This document shows positions 38,301 through 52,270 of a DNA stretch of 64,000 bases, piece after piece (position 1 is the first letter of the stretch; each line of letters begins with the position of its first letter). The DNA comes from Urechis unicinctus (taxonomy: Eukaryota; Annelida; Polychaeta; Xenopneusta; Urechidae): contig CM067358.1 in assembly GCA_034190875.2 (NCBI GenBank), positions 44,328,543 to 44,392,542 of the forward strand, in the 5' to 3' direction. The translations under genes and the position numbers were made by a program. A model generated the notes under the pieces. It did not search any database. It was not told where the DNA came from and was given only the letters and a program-made list of their open reading frames with translations.

Positions 38301-39787
38301 TCACATTGCTATTTTCTGACCTACGTCGTACATCATTTACATGCAACCAGGAGCAATTGAACAAAAGACAGAACTACGCATCTCATCAGCAAAGAACAAC
38401 CAACATCATATATTATTTTGAAACGCCATTCCATTTGCCTATAGCACAGCCCTAGGTTCGTCTCTGAACTCAAAGTACCAATGAAGCAGTTCCCAGAACA
38501 CCTTATGTTGACAGTGCATGTCAGTTTAGAAAGTTATACAGCAGTCCTGTTTCGCCCGGTACCTTAAGATTGGAGCAGCATCGAATGAGAGTTATTATGA
38601 AGAAAAAAAATATTTTTTTGTCTTTTTGAAAACATTTGTCTATGATATTGAACTTCCTGACTATCAATGCCCGGCCCGTCGGAGGACTTTATTGTCAATC
38701 TTTCAAACATAAGGTCAACAAGTCAGACAATGAATAATGTGGTCAGGCGTTCATTGTCTTCGTGGTAGGTGCATATTGAGCGATTGCTCAGTTCTCGCGT
38801 TCTTGGTACGGTAATATTTCCTGCCTACATCTGGAACAACTGATGTGTACCCAATCCATTTGAACGAATGGCAATCAGAGACTATAATGGGCCGAAGCGC
38901 GTACTGAATAAGACGTTCATATGAATGCTGCATATACTTTTTGACGTTATCAGTAGTGTTATTTATGGCAAAAATAGAAATGCGTTTTGCATTAGATATT
39001 GCGGTTGTTAAATATTGCGTATGGCTACTGGCATCCAAGTTTCACACGATGCTATCGATCTTGGCTTATGAGGTAATGAAACGGACGGAATGTCTTCATT
39101 AGCCGTATCAAACAAAGTACCGTATTCAATGGAACGGTATGCTGAATATACGATTTATCGTTCGCCTTAATGTCGCATGAGTCAGCTCTAGCAGTTATTT
39201 GGCTGAATAGTGACTGTCTGAATAAGCAAAACTAACCCACTTAAGGTTCGTCGGACTCGTGTGGTGCTAAGCAGCCGGGAGCTGTCAGTTTATACATTTG
39301 ATGAGCCACACAACACAAAACTTGGTGAATCAGTGACGGGCTTGCTCTATGATAACACTGACAATGACATAATACTTAATGATGCTCCGTCGCCAGCTCT
39401 TCGCCGAATACATAGCAGGGCATTGGTTATAATATAAATGAAAACAATAGAAATTTTCTCGCCGTTTTGTTTCGTAAATAAATCAAATTGAATGGACAAA
39501 GTGTCAATAGATGCCTAAATATCTGTATTACAACTTGTTTCCCCATTGTGATGAGCAATGTTTAACCCTTGGGCCGATTTACCGCACTGCATTGTAAACG
39601 GCTAGGTGATGTGAAGGACTTTCTGATAAAACGAAGTAGATGGCAACTGATGTAATTCTATATGAGGTTTAGGAATAATTAATTCTACCCATCAAAGCTG
39701 AACGGGCGTTAACATTGAAAACACGATCGGATGGCTGTAAGCAACTAGTTTTAGACTTTCACTTGTTTATTTGATGGCTTTATTTAA

Positions 39788-39960
39788 TAGATCCACAGTG
39801 AATGGTATTGGAACATTTCGTGGAGTTGATGTCTGTATACAAAGCACCGTGCTTGAGTATCTTCGCTTACAATTGATTGCTTTTCTCTGTGAGAATATAA
39901 AAGACACTGAAAAAGGTTGACACGTGTTTAAGGGAAGAGGGAGGCAGTGACACCGTTATC
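39788..39960 (+). repeat. Dispersed family C element, copy 4 of 6
   Basis: GATCCACAGTGAATGGTA..., TTGATGTCTGTAT, AAAGGTTGACACGTGTTTAA, GGAGGCAGTGACAC. Pairs best with 54,950. Confidence 0.6.
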
Positions 39961-40792
39961 GTGAGATAATATGTTTTCTTGACATGAATAGGCATTAATT
40001 ATAGTTCACGGATCTTCTTAAGCTGGAAGCAATCTTAATCGAATGTCAAGCACGATCTAATCCCCAAGATGGGCATAGACAATGAATTGCCTAGTATAAA
40101 AGATAATGCAATCAGCTAACGCGTTTTCGAATGAAGTGGTATTATGGCATCAGTGTGACAAGAATATAATTGTATGTGTGATAGTGTAGGACCAAAAGCT
40201 ACACCGAGGTGTTACTAGGTGACCAATTACTATTGGCTGCCTCGTTATTTATTTATAGCGAGATGTGGCATATTTTGCTTCAAACAATTTGCCAGGTATA
40301 TCATCTGTATCACCTGTCATGGATGAGACAGGACTATTCTGGTGTGCTGAATAACATATATTTAGTACAATAAGTTATGTGCTATATTTGGTTGGAGAAG
40401 CGTCGAACTGTTGTCCGTACCTCTTGACTTATGAAAAGCGGACATACATATGGATCTAGGTAGATGATTGATGGTTTACTGATAAACCTTATTCGCTCTA
40501 TAGGTATCAGACTCTAAATCACTTCTTGGTGCGATAATTGTTTGGTAACATTTGATTGAGCTAGGTAAGGTCATAGAGAACGAGCAGATGATTGTGGGAT
40601 GGTCTTTATCAGGTATTACAGTGCCCTCACTCGCAACTAAACAGCCAAACCATCGTATGGCTCGTGGACATCACTTTGAAAAAGTGGACACGCATACGTA
40701 TCTCAAAGCAATAATCCTTTTTGAAAAAAAGAATGATTTACATAGGCTTTCAAAATAAATCTAGTACAAAACACGCCACAAAGAAGTATTAC

Positions 40793-40832
40793 GCGCTAAT
40801 AGCGCAAGGTCTGATAACCGCTTTTTAGCGGT
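40793..40832. repeat. Two adjacent short palindromes
   Basis: GCGCTAATAGCGC (40,793-40,805) and ACCGCTTTTTAGCGGT (40,817-40,832). GC-rich stems in AT-rich surroundings. The corresponding part of the 58.8 kb copy does not keep them. A 10-base direct repeat (CGCTGCTCAA) follows at about 40,866. Confidence 0.6.
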
Positions 40833-41369
40833 AACCAGGCAGACATATATTCTGTTATGATGCAACGCTGCTCAACGCTGCTCAAGAAAACTGAAATATA
40901 CCCTCATACTGTCAGCAGTGGAATTATTTCCTGCCATCTGGTGCTCTAACGGTAAACTTATTTTCAATGTACGCACGCTGCTAAATGAGTGGGCAGGCAT
41001 TGTGGTGAAAATACCGCAGGTCGGCTTACCTGATCGACTTAATCATTTAGCTACGAGTTAGTTTGACACACATTAACAGCGGCATTTAATACTTAATTTC
41101 TGCAATCCAAACTAAGTAATGGGAACTATGTGCTAAAAACACATAGCCGACTTTAAACGCATACCGTCATGCTTCAGTGCAGCTTACCTGTGACAAGGAC
41201 GTTCTCACTGTGCTTTCATGCGCAACAACAAGGATCACTGTTTATTTTCCATTGATCATACATTCGTTTTTTCATCACAATTCTAACCTTTGCAAGTTTG
41301 CATGTGGATGTTGGGCATAGGCAATATCAATGAAGCAGAGAAAATTGTCTGACACACTTGAGCCAACAT

Positions 41370-42745
41370 GGACGCATCCTAAAAGTGTTAATGACGAGCC
41401 GATGAGTGTGCAATGATTATCATTGGATGAGTTGACATCAAACATTACTTGCATCAACACCATTAAGTAACAAAAATATGCCATGAATATCCGTATCATG
41501 TTTGCATTGCCTTATTCAAAGCTTTCAAAACATACATACGTGTAAATATTGAAGAATTTGCTGGCATATAATATGCGCGACGGAATGCTATTGTGAGCCT
41601 TGTCAACCGACGGGGACCGAGCCTGATCATCTTACTTGTGAATTAACAAATGTCATTACTCGCATGTTCTGAGAACGTTGTACCCAATAAAGGTGTGGTA
41701 TGCATCCTGCTGCGCCACTCACCTGTTTTTTTTTTTTACTAAGGAGGTGCATCCGTACAATCTGCATTGAGAAAGTCGCATACTAGGCTCAGTGAACGTT
41801 AGAGGTTATCATGTTATGCCCGCTTAGTTGCTTTTGTATGTGTGTATGTGTAGAATGTGCCGTGGGGGAGTTGATACATAACAACCAGCTAGTGTTTTGT
41901 GGTATGTTTTCCGACCTAGAAGCGAGCAAAATATTGAAGATTACATGACGCACTACGAAGACGCATTGTGGTTAATTCGCATATTTCGTAGAGTGTACTT
42001 ATATATCCGAGTTACTAACTGGTTTTGATAATATCCTCGAGGCATATATTGCTTACCGCGTGATGTTATGATTAAACTGGTTGAGAGGAGGCGTACATTT
42101 TCATAGTAGGTGTCTGTCTAGCTGACTGTGTTAGTCACAGCTCAAACTATGCTGTAACTGTCATTTAGTGGGATTATTCACAAACGATCTGGAATCGCGA
42201 GTTAATGTCTGCTTCGTCACGTGCATCGAACGCATTCTTTAATGAACACTTGTTCAAAGAGTGGGTGTGTCAATTGAATTTTACATCAGTAGGTCGAGAG
42301 GACGTGTTCCTTTCAATTATGGATAAGACATGTAACTATTCGGCGAGGTGAACTTGACCCTTGCCAAAATTAGCTTAGTGAAACGTACCAAGCTTCATTG
42401 GCTAACATTATAATGTATTAGTATTAGTATGGATACCAAACGCCGTTATATTTTATATTCGATACCAGTGGTGTATACCATACGTCAGTTATTTCTGCCG
42501 TATGTCCATTGGCTTTGCTAAAGCAAGTGATTTATTATGAGTACTTGGGCGCAAACCTGTGTATCACACAGGTTAGTTGTCTAGGGTTATCCGGCCTTCG
42601 GAGCCCATCGACCTACAAACTTGATCATATCTGATTTGGACATGTCCAGTACAAGCTCGCCAGTGATAATCGATGCATGCTGCGAATTGAGTACAGGTGA
42701 AAACATTGAAATCCAGAAGCAGGTGATATTAACGAGCGTCTATTT
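41370..42745. other. Segment present in duplication copy 1 but not copy 2
   Basis: About 1.4 kb without a counterpart between 55.86 and 56.03 kb. No transposon protein or terminal repeat seen. It contains the perfect hairpin at 42,554-42,574. Confidence 0.4.
42554..42574. repeat. Perfect 9-bp stem, 3-base loop hairpin
   Basis: AACCTGTGT, loop ATC, ACACAGGTT with no mismatch. Confidence 0.75.
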
Positions 42746-42749
42746 CGGA

Positions 42750-43090
42750 GTTCGAGTTAATGAATTAGCCGGTGCACCGTTGGTAGTTTTTCCGTTTCGT
42801 GGTATCCGTACATCAAAAGCATTGTTTTCATTATGTCGGCGAGAAAACAGTAAGGCTACATCGCAGGTATCACCTACAGCATTCCTCTGCACATTCCAGT
42901 TTTTCCATCTTGCGCCACTTACCAACGATATCCAATATATGGGTTTGTAGGTCAACACAGAATCGGAGCATGTGGTACGGTTGCGCAGTTATTCCCACAA
43001 GTATTCCTACATCAATCGAGGCCCAACCTCCGCATTATTATTCAGTCACAGCATTAGCGTTCAAACCGTTAATCCTAGTCTTTTATGGTA
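42750..43090 (+). repeat. Block B, copy 2 (others at about 16,020-16,290 and 56,030-56,330)
   Basis: Three copies share GTTTGTAGGTTAACA/GGTCAACACAG-like text, GAAGCAT or GGAGCATGTGG, then TTCCCACAAGTAT and a GAGGCCCAACC or GAGTTCAAACC end. The 42.75 and 56.03 kb copies are closest. The frame that is open in this copy is shifted in the others, so no protein is conserved. Confidence 0.6.
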
Positions 43091-44099
43091 CACTCTTGAG
43101 TAGTTAGCTGCCCCAATATAATGTGCGGATTACGTAGATAATTTCTTTTCAAATTTGTCATGGCGTTTATCTGATATCATGGAAGCAATATGCTTGCTTA
43201 TAATCTATCTATCTCTCTCAACATCTATTAAGATATATCTTTTTCAATAATGTTTGATTACCTAAAAGCATGCAAGGCCTTCGGTTGATATATTCACGTT
43301 GGGTGATGTATGAAGAGTGCAGAACTTTTGTCGCGATAAGACGCGTGTTTGATGCGGGAGTTGTATACCACTATTTATTATTCGTTACCTCTATAATTTA
43401 CCTCCCACCTGACAACTGTATTTCCTCGTCTGACATCTTTCACTATCGTCTGTTTATAGCGTGGTATAGTCTATCATTTGTCTCATCTTTGTGGGAGAAA
43501 TATATGATTGCAAACAAAACCATTGAGGACAACTCGCTATGTTAAACCTGTTAGAACTCATTTTGTGGACACGCTGCATTCCGGGATGATGTAATGCGCC
43601 ATATGTGCCAATATCCAACGAGCTTATCAAACTCGGTATGTATATTTTCTAGTTCACGCTATAATCATTTCAATATTTGCCATTATATTCGGCGATTTAT
43701 CGGTAATTTATCGGCTCTTCTTCAACGTCATACGCTGTGCGTTTACTCGTTGAAGGTATTTGTAATTGCAATGTTTGCACTCTTATTTTTCAACGACAGA
43801 AACTTGTAAAACCAGGCACTGGATAACGGAAAGCAAGTGGCACGACGTTTCATATCGAAATCTGTATATCAATGTAAGTTGCTACGTTGGTGATTTGCGT
43901 TGGCAACACAATATTGATACGATGCTCCCGAATGAGGAGAATTGTTTCGATTTTACGCTGACATTGCATGCAGACCTGGAGGTCACACAAAAACCTTTAG
44001 AGAACCAAGTCGAGCCTAGTTCTGTTGACTTAGGATACGTGATGAACGGAAGAAACAAACGACGATGTAGGGCCGAAAGAAGAGAAATGTACTTTTTTC

Positions 44100-44400
44100 T
44101 TCTAAAGACAGGATAACTTCTTTATTGATCTAAGTGACCAAAAAGGATTATATTTAATGCGGGGAGAGATGTCTCTGATTTATGGTAGGTGATCTTGCCC
44201 TCCTGTGAGCGTGTGTCCCTTATAACCGCCCACTATTAGCAAATGCTATAGGCTGAGATGCCTCTAGCAGGTTCACCAATGAGGTCGCCCCTTAATGAGG
44301 TAGTTAAGTGAGGGCTAAGGAATAACTGACGGGTAACTGGCGGGTCAGACGCTTTAAGGTAGGGAGAAATAAAATTGAGATAAACTGTTTTCGACAACAA
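44100..44400 (-). mobile_element. LTR-like segment, minus strand
   Basis: Read on the minus strand, a GGTTATAAGG box (plus about 44,215-44,225) is followed about 95 bases later by AATAAAG (plus 44,120-44,126). The segment is GC-richer than the flanks and lies in sequence that the second duplication copy lacks. Ends and target duplication are not visible. An open plus-strand frame to 44,116 just before it has a basic C-terminus but no recognisable domain. Confidence 0.3.
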
Positions 44401-45414
44401 TTACCTTATATCAGTGCGTTAGTAGGCCAATATTGCAAATTGGCATTTCTGTAGCTGGAAAAATATTTCAACGCTCTTTGGGAGTCCAAATCAGATGATT
44501 CGATTCGGTTATAAAAACATTAAGTGTCAGTAATAGCGGGTAGTGGCAAAATTGATCACATATGTTCGTGAGAGGTTTTGTGAAAGTTAGTTCCCACATA
44601 TGCTGTTCTATGATTTCCATAACTGCATTTTGCCTTTGCTTTTAGAACGGTTTTCTGTAGGGTCGCAGAACAATGCATATTGCATGATTGACATATTGTA
44701 TGGTGCGACTATTTTCATAAGCCGTCTTTGTACAGCCAGCATGTATCGATGTGTATTAAACGAAATACTACATTAACATGTATTGTTTCTTCCCGACTTA
44801 ATAAATAACCTCCTAACTCAGGATAATAAAGCATTCTTCGATAACTTACGACAAAACCATAACGTTCATACCATTACCAATCTATCTAGGGTTGTGTTGT
44901 TGTTCACGGCATTCATCAAAGTTACAAAAAAAATATCCGCAGTATGATTCGCAATACAAATATATATTCTATCGAAAGCGCTATGTTTAGTGCATAATAT
45001 CGTATTGATGTTACTCTAGATTGCTTCAATGCCCAGTCAGTTTATTGCTCTGGCATACACTGTTTGGAAACTTTACTGGGCATAGTGGTGCTAGATTTTA
45101 TTTTACCTCAAGCAGATATTATGACTAACAAGTGGTTGGACTGACACGCAAATTCTAATTAATGGAGGAGCGCCGGCATGAGTCAAGCAGGAAACGCCAT
45201 AATGAATAATAATACATCGAATAAAACACAATAGATAAGGATCAAGTACACTCTTGGATCACGGTGGCCGTAATATAATGCTTATATGATGTTTTTTTAC
45301 TATCCATACCCTTCAAGTAAAGATATCAGGGCATTCGCCTTAATCAATCAGTTGACGGCTGGCAAAGATGGATTATATACCGACGAGATTTTCATCTTAT
45401 AATGACATGATGAG

Positions 45415-45476
45415 ATGTTTGCATGATGTATGACGTCAAGATTACATGTTTGCGTGATGTATGATGACTAGAGCGC
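45415..45476 (+). repeat. Two-unit tandem repeat, 31 bp period
   Basis: ATGTTTGC(A/G)TGATGTATGA repeats at 45,415 and 45,446. It sits directly after the most conserved block of the duplication. The 57.4 kb copy has only one loosely similar unit. Confidence 0.65.
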
Positions 45477-48400
45477 CTTTCCGTGCTCTGTCCAGAGATG
45501 TAGAGTAACGCCAAACTTAAACATATAGATAGTTCTTCTGACAACTGACAATGTAGTTAGAGTAAAGCTACTCTACGTTCAGCCTTCAGCCCTCGACACG
45601 TTATTTATCATCTCTCCTAATGCAGCGAATGCTCTATTCAACGTGTTTAACAGCAAAAGAAGCATGAGGAAGTGATATATTTGTAGACGCACACGGTTGC
45701 CTGTTGTGCGCCATGTTTAGCTTTATTATCGCAAATACGATAAAAATGGTAACGCTTTTGTGCAGAGGAATTTGTAGGCTCACCAATTCAGAAACTTTTG
45801 ACCACATCCATTTTGCAAGACATGCGGAAGGCAGGCAGCCCAGCGATTCACAATTAATTGACCTCTAATCCATCTATGCTCCTTTCCATTGCTCTATCAA
45901 CAAATATAGCTTAAGTCTGACATTGCCGTGGCCATTTCACTGCGGCCTCCAATCTACGAAGGGAAAGCAGTGTGTTCATTTGCGTACAATATAATAATAT
46001 ATCCCTCATAACGCAAATCGCATTGTGACGGTCATATATATGGCTGCTATACAAGAGGAATCTTCCGTATGCAATACACATTTTCTCCGAATCATTACGC
46101 ACGTCGTATTGCCACTCTTTTTGACTAGCCTAAGATAGCATAGTTTACAGAATGGAGTCCCCTACCCAAAAACAATACGCCAAAATGACGAAGCCAAATT
46201 TACATTCATTTGCAAACCATACTACAACACACAGCAATAGTCACGGTATCTGGCCGCTGTTAAAACATTTATGATTGTGCAATTACGTTCGAAGTGTCAT
46301 TTTCGATACACGATATGTAACACCTGTCGTCTTAAATAAGAATCTGTGTCCAACCGATGATTTTGTTGTGCAAATCAATCCAATCACTTGTAAATGTAAA
46401 TGTTGATTTGCACGTCGCCCGATAATATGCAATACGCACTGCTGGTAATGGAACAAAGAGGGACTTCATTTCAACATGGACACTGATTTTACGCAAGGTG
46501 CAATTTAATTCGTGCAGACATCCACGCTGGTTACAGATCATACATTTAAATCATAATGTCTCTCGTAATAAACACCGTCAATGTAAAGTAAAGATACAAA
46601 TGGACGAGTCCATTATCCATTATATGACTTATGTTAATAGACCATCGTACGAAGCCATCAAACACAGCTTGTGAAAGTTATCTAGTCCATTGGTGAAAAA
46701 CCGTGACGTGTTACTTAATTAGCGTACTAACTAATCTGATCTTGCTCTCCATACACCGCGCGTGCTTCCCGGTTTTTACATTGATTATCAGCGACCCGCA
46801 AGGTACCCACCAGCATATTTCTATCCGTCTGTGGCACAGCACATTCTGACTGCTTATCTGTGATTATTGAAAAAGCCGATTGTGGCAAACTGTCTTTCGT
46901 ACTTCTGCTGCATTGTTATCTACCTTTTGCAGAAATCTGTTACATTCAGTATTGCTCCCCAGATTGCAAACATTATTCCAGTTACATGTGTCAGTGTCAT
47001 CAGTCATGCATAATTTCATATCGAGACTCTAAAAAGGTTGCAAAAAAAATCAAGAATGAATTTCCGCTTCCACCGATAACTGATGAGAATGGTTAATTCG
47101 GAATTGCAAATAGCATAAATATTATACGTCCAGATATGGTTTTCGAAGATCGTTTACACTGAATGCCTCACCAGTGACCAACTATTCTAATCTTGTCCAG
47201 CCAAGCAGCTGTAACAGAATAGACAATGTAACATTCTCGTTCCATCTTACACATAGTTACTAAAAAAAGTTTATGCCATTAAAAATACATATTGCTTGCG
47301 AATAAACGATCTTTATGGATCGCTCTCAGTGGCCGTCAATACAGGGTAAATGTATTCGTTTAATTTTGCACCTTAGAACACATTACGTTAACCACCAACA
47401 GATTTTTGAACATCTGTGTTCGATTGGATTACAGATATTACGTATTATATGCATTCAACAGAATGATGTACAAAGTGGGTGCAATCATTCTTATCGATCA
47501 CAAAAGCGGGTAGCACCTCGCGTTACATAACATTTTACTATAATTTTCCAAAGACACGAAGCCGCACAACAATGTATTTTACGCCCCAAATGACATCGGT
47601 TATTTCACGACATAGCGTTTTAGTGTCAACTGCAAGCATTGGTGCCAAATTTTACACAAAAAACTCATATTAATTGTGCAGCTGTACATTCACCAGGACT
47701 ATTTCCTCCTTAATGTAACTAATATATATGACCATTTGCTTTTTACGTCGCAATGAAATAATTAATTAGATTAAGACGAAGCGCCAACACATTATATCCG
47801 GTATGATAAATTTATCTCTCCCTATTGCAAATAATGCATTTTCTATCAATTAATCGATGTTCGCAATTAAATATAATATCGCTTTAGCTGCTTTTAACTC
47901 GATAGTTACCCTTAAATTCAAAACAGAAAACACGATATCATTAATACTCAATCGATATCGCCCTAACAAATACAAATGGATAAGCGTGAATAATGTAATC
48001 TTATAATGCCCAATCATTTTACGACCACAGTACAACCTTCAGTCCAGACAAATTGGTGTATTTGATGTTCGATTCAAACGGAACTAACGAGTCGAATATT
48101 GCTATTGTGAGAGTCGCGTCATTTTGCCATCTACAATATAAATGAGCAGCTAATTGTTGGCCACAATAATGACGTGTATGTGTCATCGGAGATACAATAG
48201 TTGTTAAGTGGATTATATTGATAGGCTTGTACTGATGCAGCGAGCACATGACAAACTGAGCGTATTGCCCTTATAGCACCAACGGTGCATGGTACTTAAC
48301 TCCCCTCCTCATGGTCGCAGTGATATCAGTGGACAATGCAGGTTGCTACCTCTTTATTTGACATTTCATTTTACCATCGATGACACGACCCCCCGCTACT

Positions 48401-50189
48401 GCTTCATATCTGCACGAGGAACAACAACCTAATAACGTCTATAGCTTCAAGGCATGTAAGAATGCAGAAAATAGTCCACATGCCTAGCGTTCATTTAGTA
48501 CCTGTGCTCATCGCCAGTCAACACACGAGACAGCTGATTCTGGCAATAGTGTTAAGACAAAGATGAGCTAAAATTGTGCCATTCAAAAGCATATAGCTGC
48601 GACTGGTAACCTAAACTAGAGCAACTAAGGTAAAGCTTTTTTTCATTGGTCCCGCCGACTGTGACTCTTAGATAAACGAAGAGACGTAAAATGATTTATG
48701 CCCCATGCAGATTATCAATATTAACTCATGTATCCTTTCATTGACACATCGAAAATGTTTTCACGGTATATAGCGTCGGACACAAATACCATGACAACAT
48801 AAGTTGTGTGCAAAACAACCTTCACATGGCACTCTGATAGCAGTTGCCAGTTGGCTATAATGTACTGGCATAATTTACTAAGAGTTTGGTCAACGTTTAT
48901 ATGCATACGTTTTTATTTTGTCTCGTCAATGATCTGAATCATTGTATGATGTTTAGATTGCAGGTACCTGACAACAGCAATCAGTTTAAAAACTATTCTT
49001 GCTTAAGTTGAGTCAAAAAGGTTGTTCGATGCCATTATATTCTGGGGAAAACCAATTTGCTCTCAGGGGTGATAGGAACTCATTGCAATGTTCATTTTAT
49101 TGCTATTAATCATGAGAGACTGACGTTACACTTGGCCGTTAAACACTTTCGTATCTCTTTGATATACCTTGACTCGTGTTTAGAGGGATAGGGCGTAATG
49201 AAATATGTTAGTACGCAATGTCACGTATGTTATAATGTGCAGCTGAACTGTCAAAACAGCGGCACCCATTTCGTGCCCAAAACAAATTGAAATGAGTTGC
49301 AGTAGCTACTGTTTGATGATTTATTACGACATATTTTACATCACATTGCAGACTTTGTGGTTGTAAGAGAACAACATAGCTGGAGAGACTGACGTTTACG
49401 GACTTATCGATGATCAAAACAATGCTATGATCATTTGTATTTATCGTGGCCTGACTGCAGGTTATTTCAACTCTTCGTAATATATATAGGATGGTACTAA
49501 ACTATCTCGGTCCCTACATACCTCGGCACTGTTACGGAGCAGTAATGTGGTATTTAATTACAAATGTCACATCTGCGAATACCCGTCCTTTGAGTGAATG
49601 TTAGCTAAGTACGGGCGCTCTGGCATTTCTATTACCTTCATTGCTTTTCAATAAGTGCAGAATAGATTGGCATCCCATAAAGTGGATAAGGATCACAGTA
49701 ACTTCCTCGGTGTCATTCACATGCCACTACGTTCCACCCTAATCTTCACTTCCATTATCCATTCAAAACAACCACTTTATTGATTTTCAGTAATACGACC
49801 TTATTCTGTCCAAACAGTAACATCCAGTGCCTCATAAGCCAGTTTAGTTGCAACCGACACTATGTTTCGAAATGCAACAGTGCAAGTTGACGTTACTAAT
49901 AAGTGCGCTAACGGATAGATTGTCTGAAGTAACAGTAGGCATGCGCTCTGTTTGGCATAACTGAACATAATTGAATTGTACCTACTTCGGTTCGACGGTA
50001 ATACGGTAGCTACAAATGTTGAACAGCCACCGAAGCGCACTAGAATATTCTGTAGGCCTCCCATTACAGACCCGCCAAACCAGAAAAAGCTATAAGTGGT
50101 TGCACTGTAGCTACAGACGCAAATTCAGTCAACTGATCGTATTATACTTAGAATCTGAGCAGCAAGTAAGGTTGTGCACCTCTTTTTAT
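45477..50189. other. Intergenic, nothing recognised
   Basis: AT-rich sequence between the two large duplication copies. Short frames only, including a Cys-containing one at 46,860-47,096 without a real zinc-finger spacing. Confidence 0.45.
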
Positions 50190-52129
50190 TTGCCAGTGCC
50201 TACAGCGTCTGTGAAACAATGAAACCAGCTCCCATAGCATCTTATGCTGACAAGAAATGTTACCTTTGTGCTTGTCAGTAAAGAGCGCCTAATTCACATT
50301 TACCTTTTTAACGATGAATTTCAAGACTGTTTATGACCTGTTCAACAGCTGACTATATTGCCAAGCCTTTCAAACATTAGGCCAGCAAGCAGGTCAGAAA
50401 ACGTATATGTCGGGCTGCATCGATGCTGTAATTCTAGCATAAAACAGACCTGTATATTTATGCAGTAATTATCCCAAAAACATAAATGTACATTTGTTCG
50501 ATTGATCAGTTCTGAAGTGTTTGGATCCGCTATATCTACTACCAACACATCGACAAAACAAATGTGTACACTAAAATGGATAGACTATTTGATAATACGG
50601 CATTTATTGTCGATATTGAGCGCTATAGGCGGCGGTATATTTGTTTCTTCTTTAAGCTAGGTTATTGCATTATATTATAACGGAAAGGTTTTTGGCATGA
50701 AATATTGCTGTTGCTAATGAGTCTGTATTACTACTGACATCCAATTTTTCCAGCAATGATTTCGACTTTGTCTTATGAGCTAAATTGGTAATAAAAATTG
50801 AAATGTCTGCATGAGACGCACCAAACACAGTATCACTTTCATAGAACACACTGTATTCACAAGAATAGCATACAACATCTTCGTTGAATCATTATGACGC
50901 AGATGAGCTAATATGATGGATGCAGAACATGCGGGTACAGGTCCGTGTTATCACCAACTGAATATAATTGTGAACTGATATTAATACTGCAAGTGTTTGT
51001 TTAGGTGTCATTTTCAAATAATTACTTTGGATTATATGAAATGCTTTATGTACCTCCATAAAATTCGCAAGCATGAAGGTCAAAAGCAGGTATTCACAGT
51101 GTCTTCATTGTTTTATGCTGCTTGATATATCTCTCAGATGCATTCTAAACATTGCTAATGGCATTTGCAGGCCAGTCTGTACAAGCCACCAGATGTCCAT
51201 TCTAGTCTTTGGCAAATATGTTTGGTTTAGTTTGTTTACATCTTCACGCTTACCGGATCAAATGATATTTGTATCCTACGTATTTATTTTAATTCCGTAT
51301 CAACGGATTTTAACGTAAGAGAGCTCATTTAGGTCAACCCATAGTGATTTCACAGCGAAATGGTATGCGATAAGTTTTGTCACTTATATAAATGTTTAGC
51401 AAAATAGGGTAATAAGAGGAGCAAATCATCAATCGACTGTATTCAACATCCAGTTATCCTGATAAGTGGCTTACCTATCCGGCTTAGCCAATATAATCGC
51501 TGACCATATCCTATTGAAATGCTAAATGAAACGCTTTTTGTGATTATTTATGTCATCCTACTACTCTATTGTGTATCCTAGATAAGTGAGCCCAAGGTTC
51601 TGAGAATCCACAGTAAGCTGCACTTGATACTCGTTGTACCTATTTCATAAAGTTAAAGCACAGGAAGCCGTTATGAGGATTACCATAGTCCTGGAGGATG
51701 ACTCGTTCTTGGCTTGATGACCATTTTAAGGGGCATAATATAAATTACTATCGTGTTGGTGCGAATCACAATAGCTCTCGTGCGTCAAGATTCCCATTTA
51801 TTGTCAGTGATGGCGTTTTATGAATCATTATCATGACCTCGGAAGGTTTCACCATTTATAAGTTTACGCTTGCATTTTAGGGTGCATGTTTTATAACTGC
51901 CAGTTATCCAAACCTGTAATGCGTCAAACGCGACAGATATCATACTTAGCCAGATTATTTTTCATGCAATAAGACAAGTACAATATTGGACCGCGCCAGT
52001 AGTTGATTGCTGCCTCGTAATATATGCATGAGTGAAAAATGAGCTCAATCAATTCCCCACTTTTCTGATTCCTCGTCTTAGCAATATCAAATTGCGATAT
52101 TGTGGCACAATTTATACCGAAAATGATTG

Positions 52130-52270
52130 TTCTCAAGCAATATTTATTACGGCACTTGGTCCTTTACATTGAAGATACCAACTACGTCGGCTGTGAGGCA
52201 CATTAGCGATAACAAGATTGCAAAACAGATGACATATGCTCCACTCAAGTGGTTAGTGGGTCATTTTCAC
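52130..52270 (+). repeat. Duplicated block N, copy 1 (partner 57,060-57,180)
   Basis: Shared order: TGGTCCTT, CACA, ACTACGTCGGCTG or ACTACATAAGCTG, GGCACA, GCAAAACAGAT(G/C)ACAT, then (T/C)AAGTG. Confidence 0.55.

Larger units (their letters stand above)
38440..45460 (+). repeat. Large duplication, copy 1 (partner 50,190-57,480)
   Basis: Ordered same-strand matches: 38,440-39,150 with 50,190-50,880; 39,788-40,330 with 54,950-55,310; 40,490-40,615 with 55,375-55,490; 40,963-41,240 with 55,492-55,850; 42,750-43,050 with 56,030-56,320; 45,322-45,394 with 57,362-57,434. About 65-75 % identity by eye, 85 % in the last block. Copy 1 has extra sequence at 41.3-42.7 and 43.1-45.2 kb. Confidence 0.65.

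Noticed and set aside
46860-47096. Cysteine-rich short frame
   Set aside because: Cysteine spacing fits no zinc-finger type I know, and there is no flanking exon signal.
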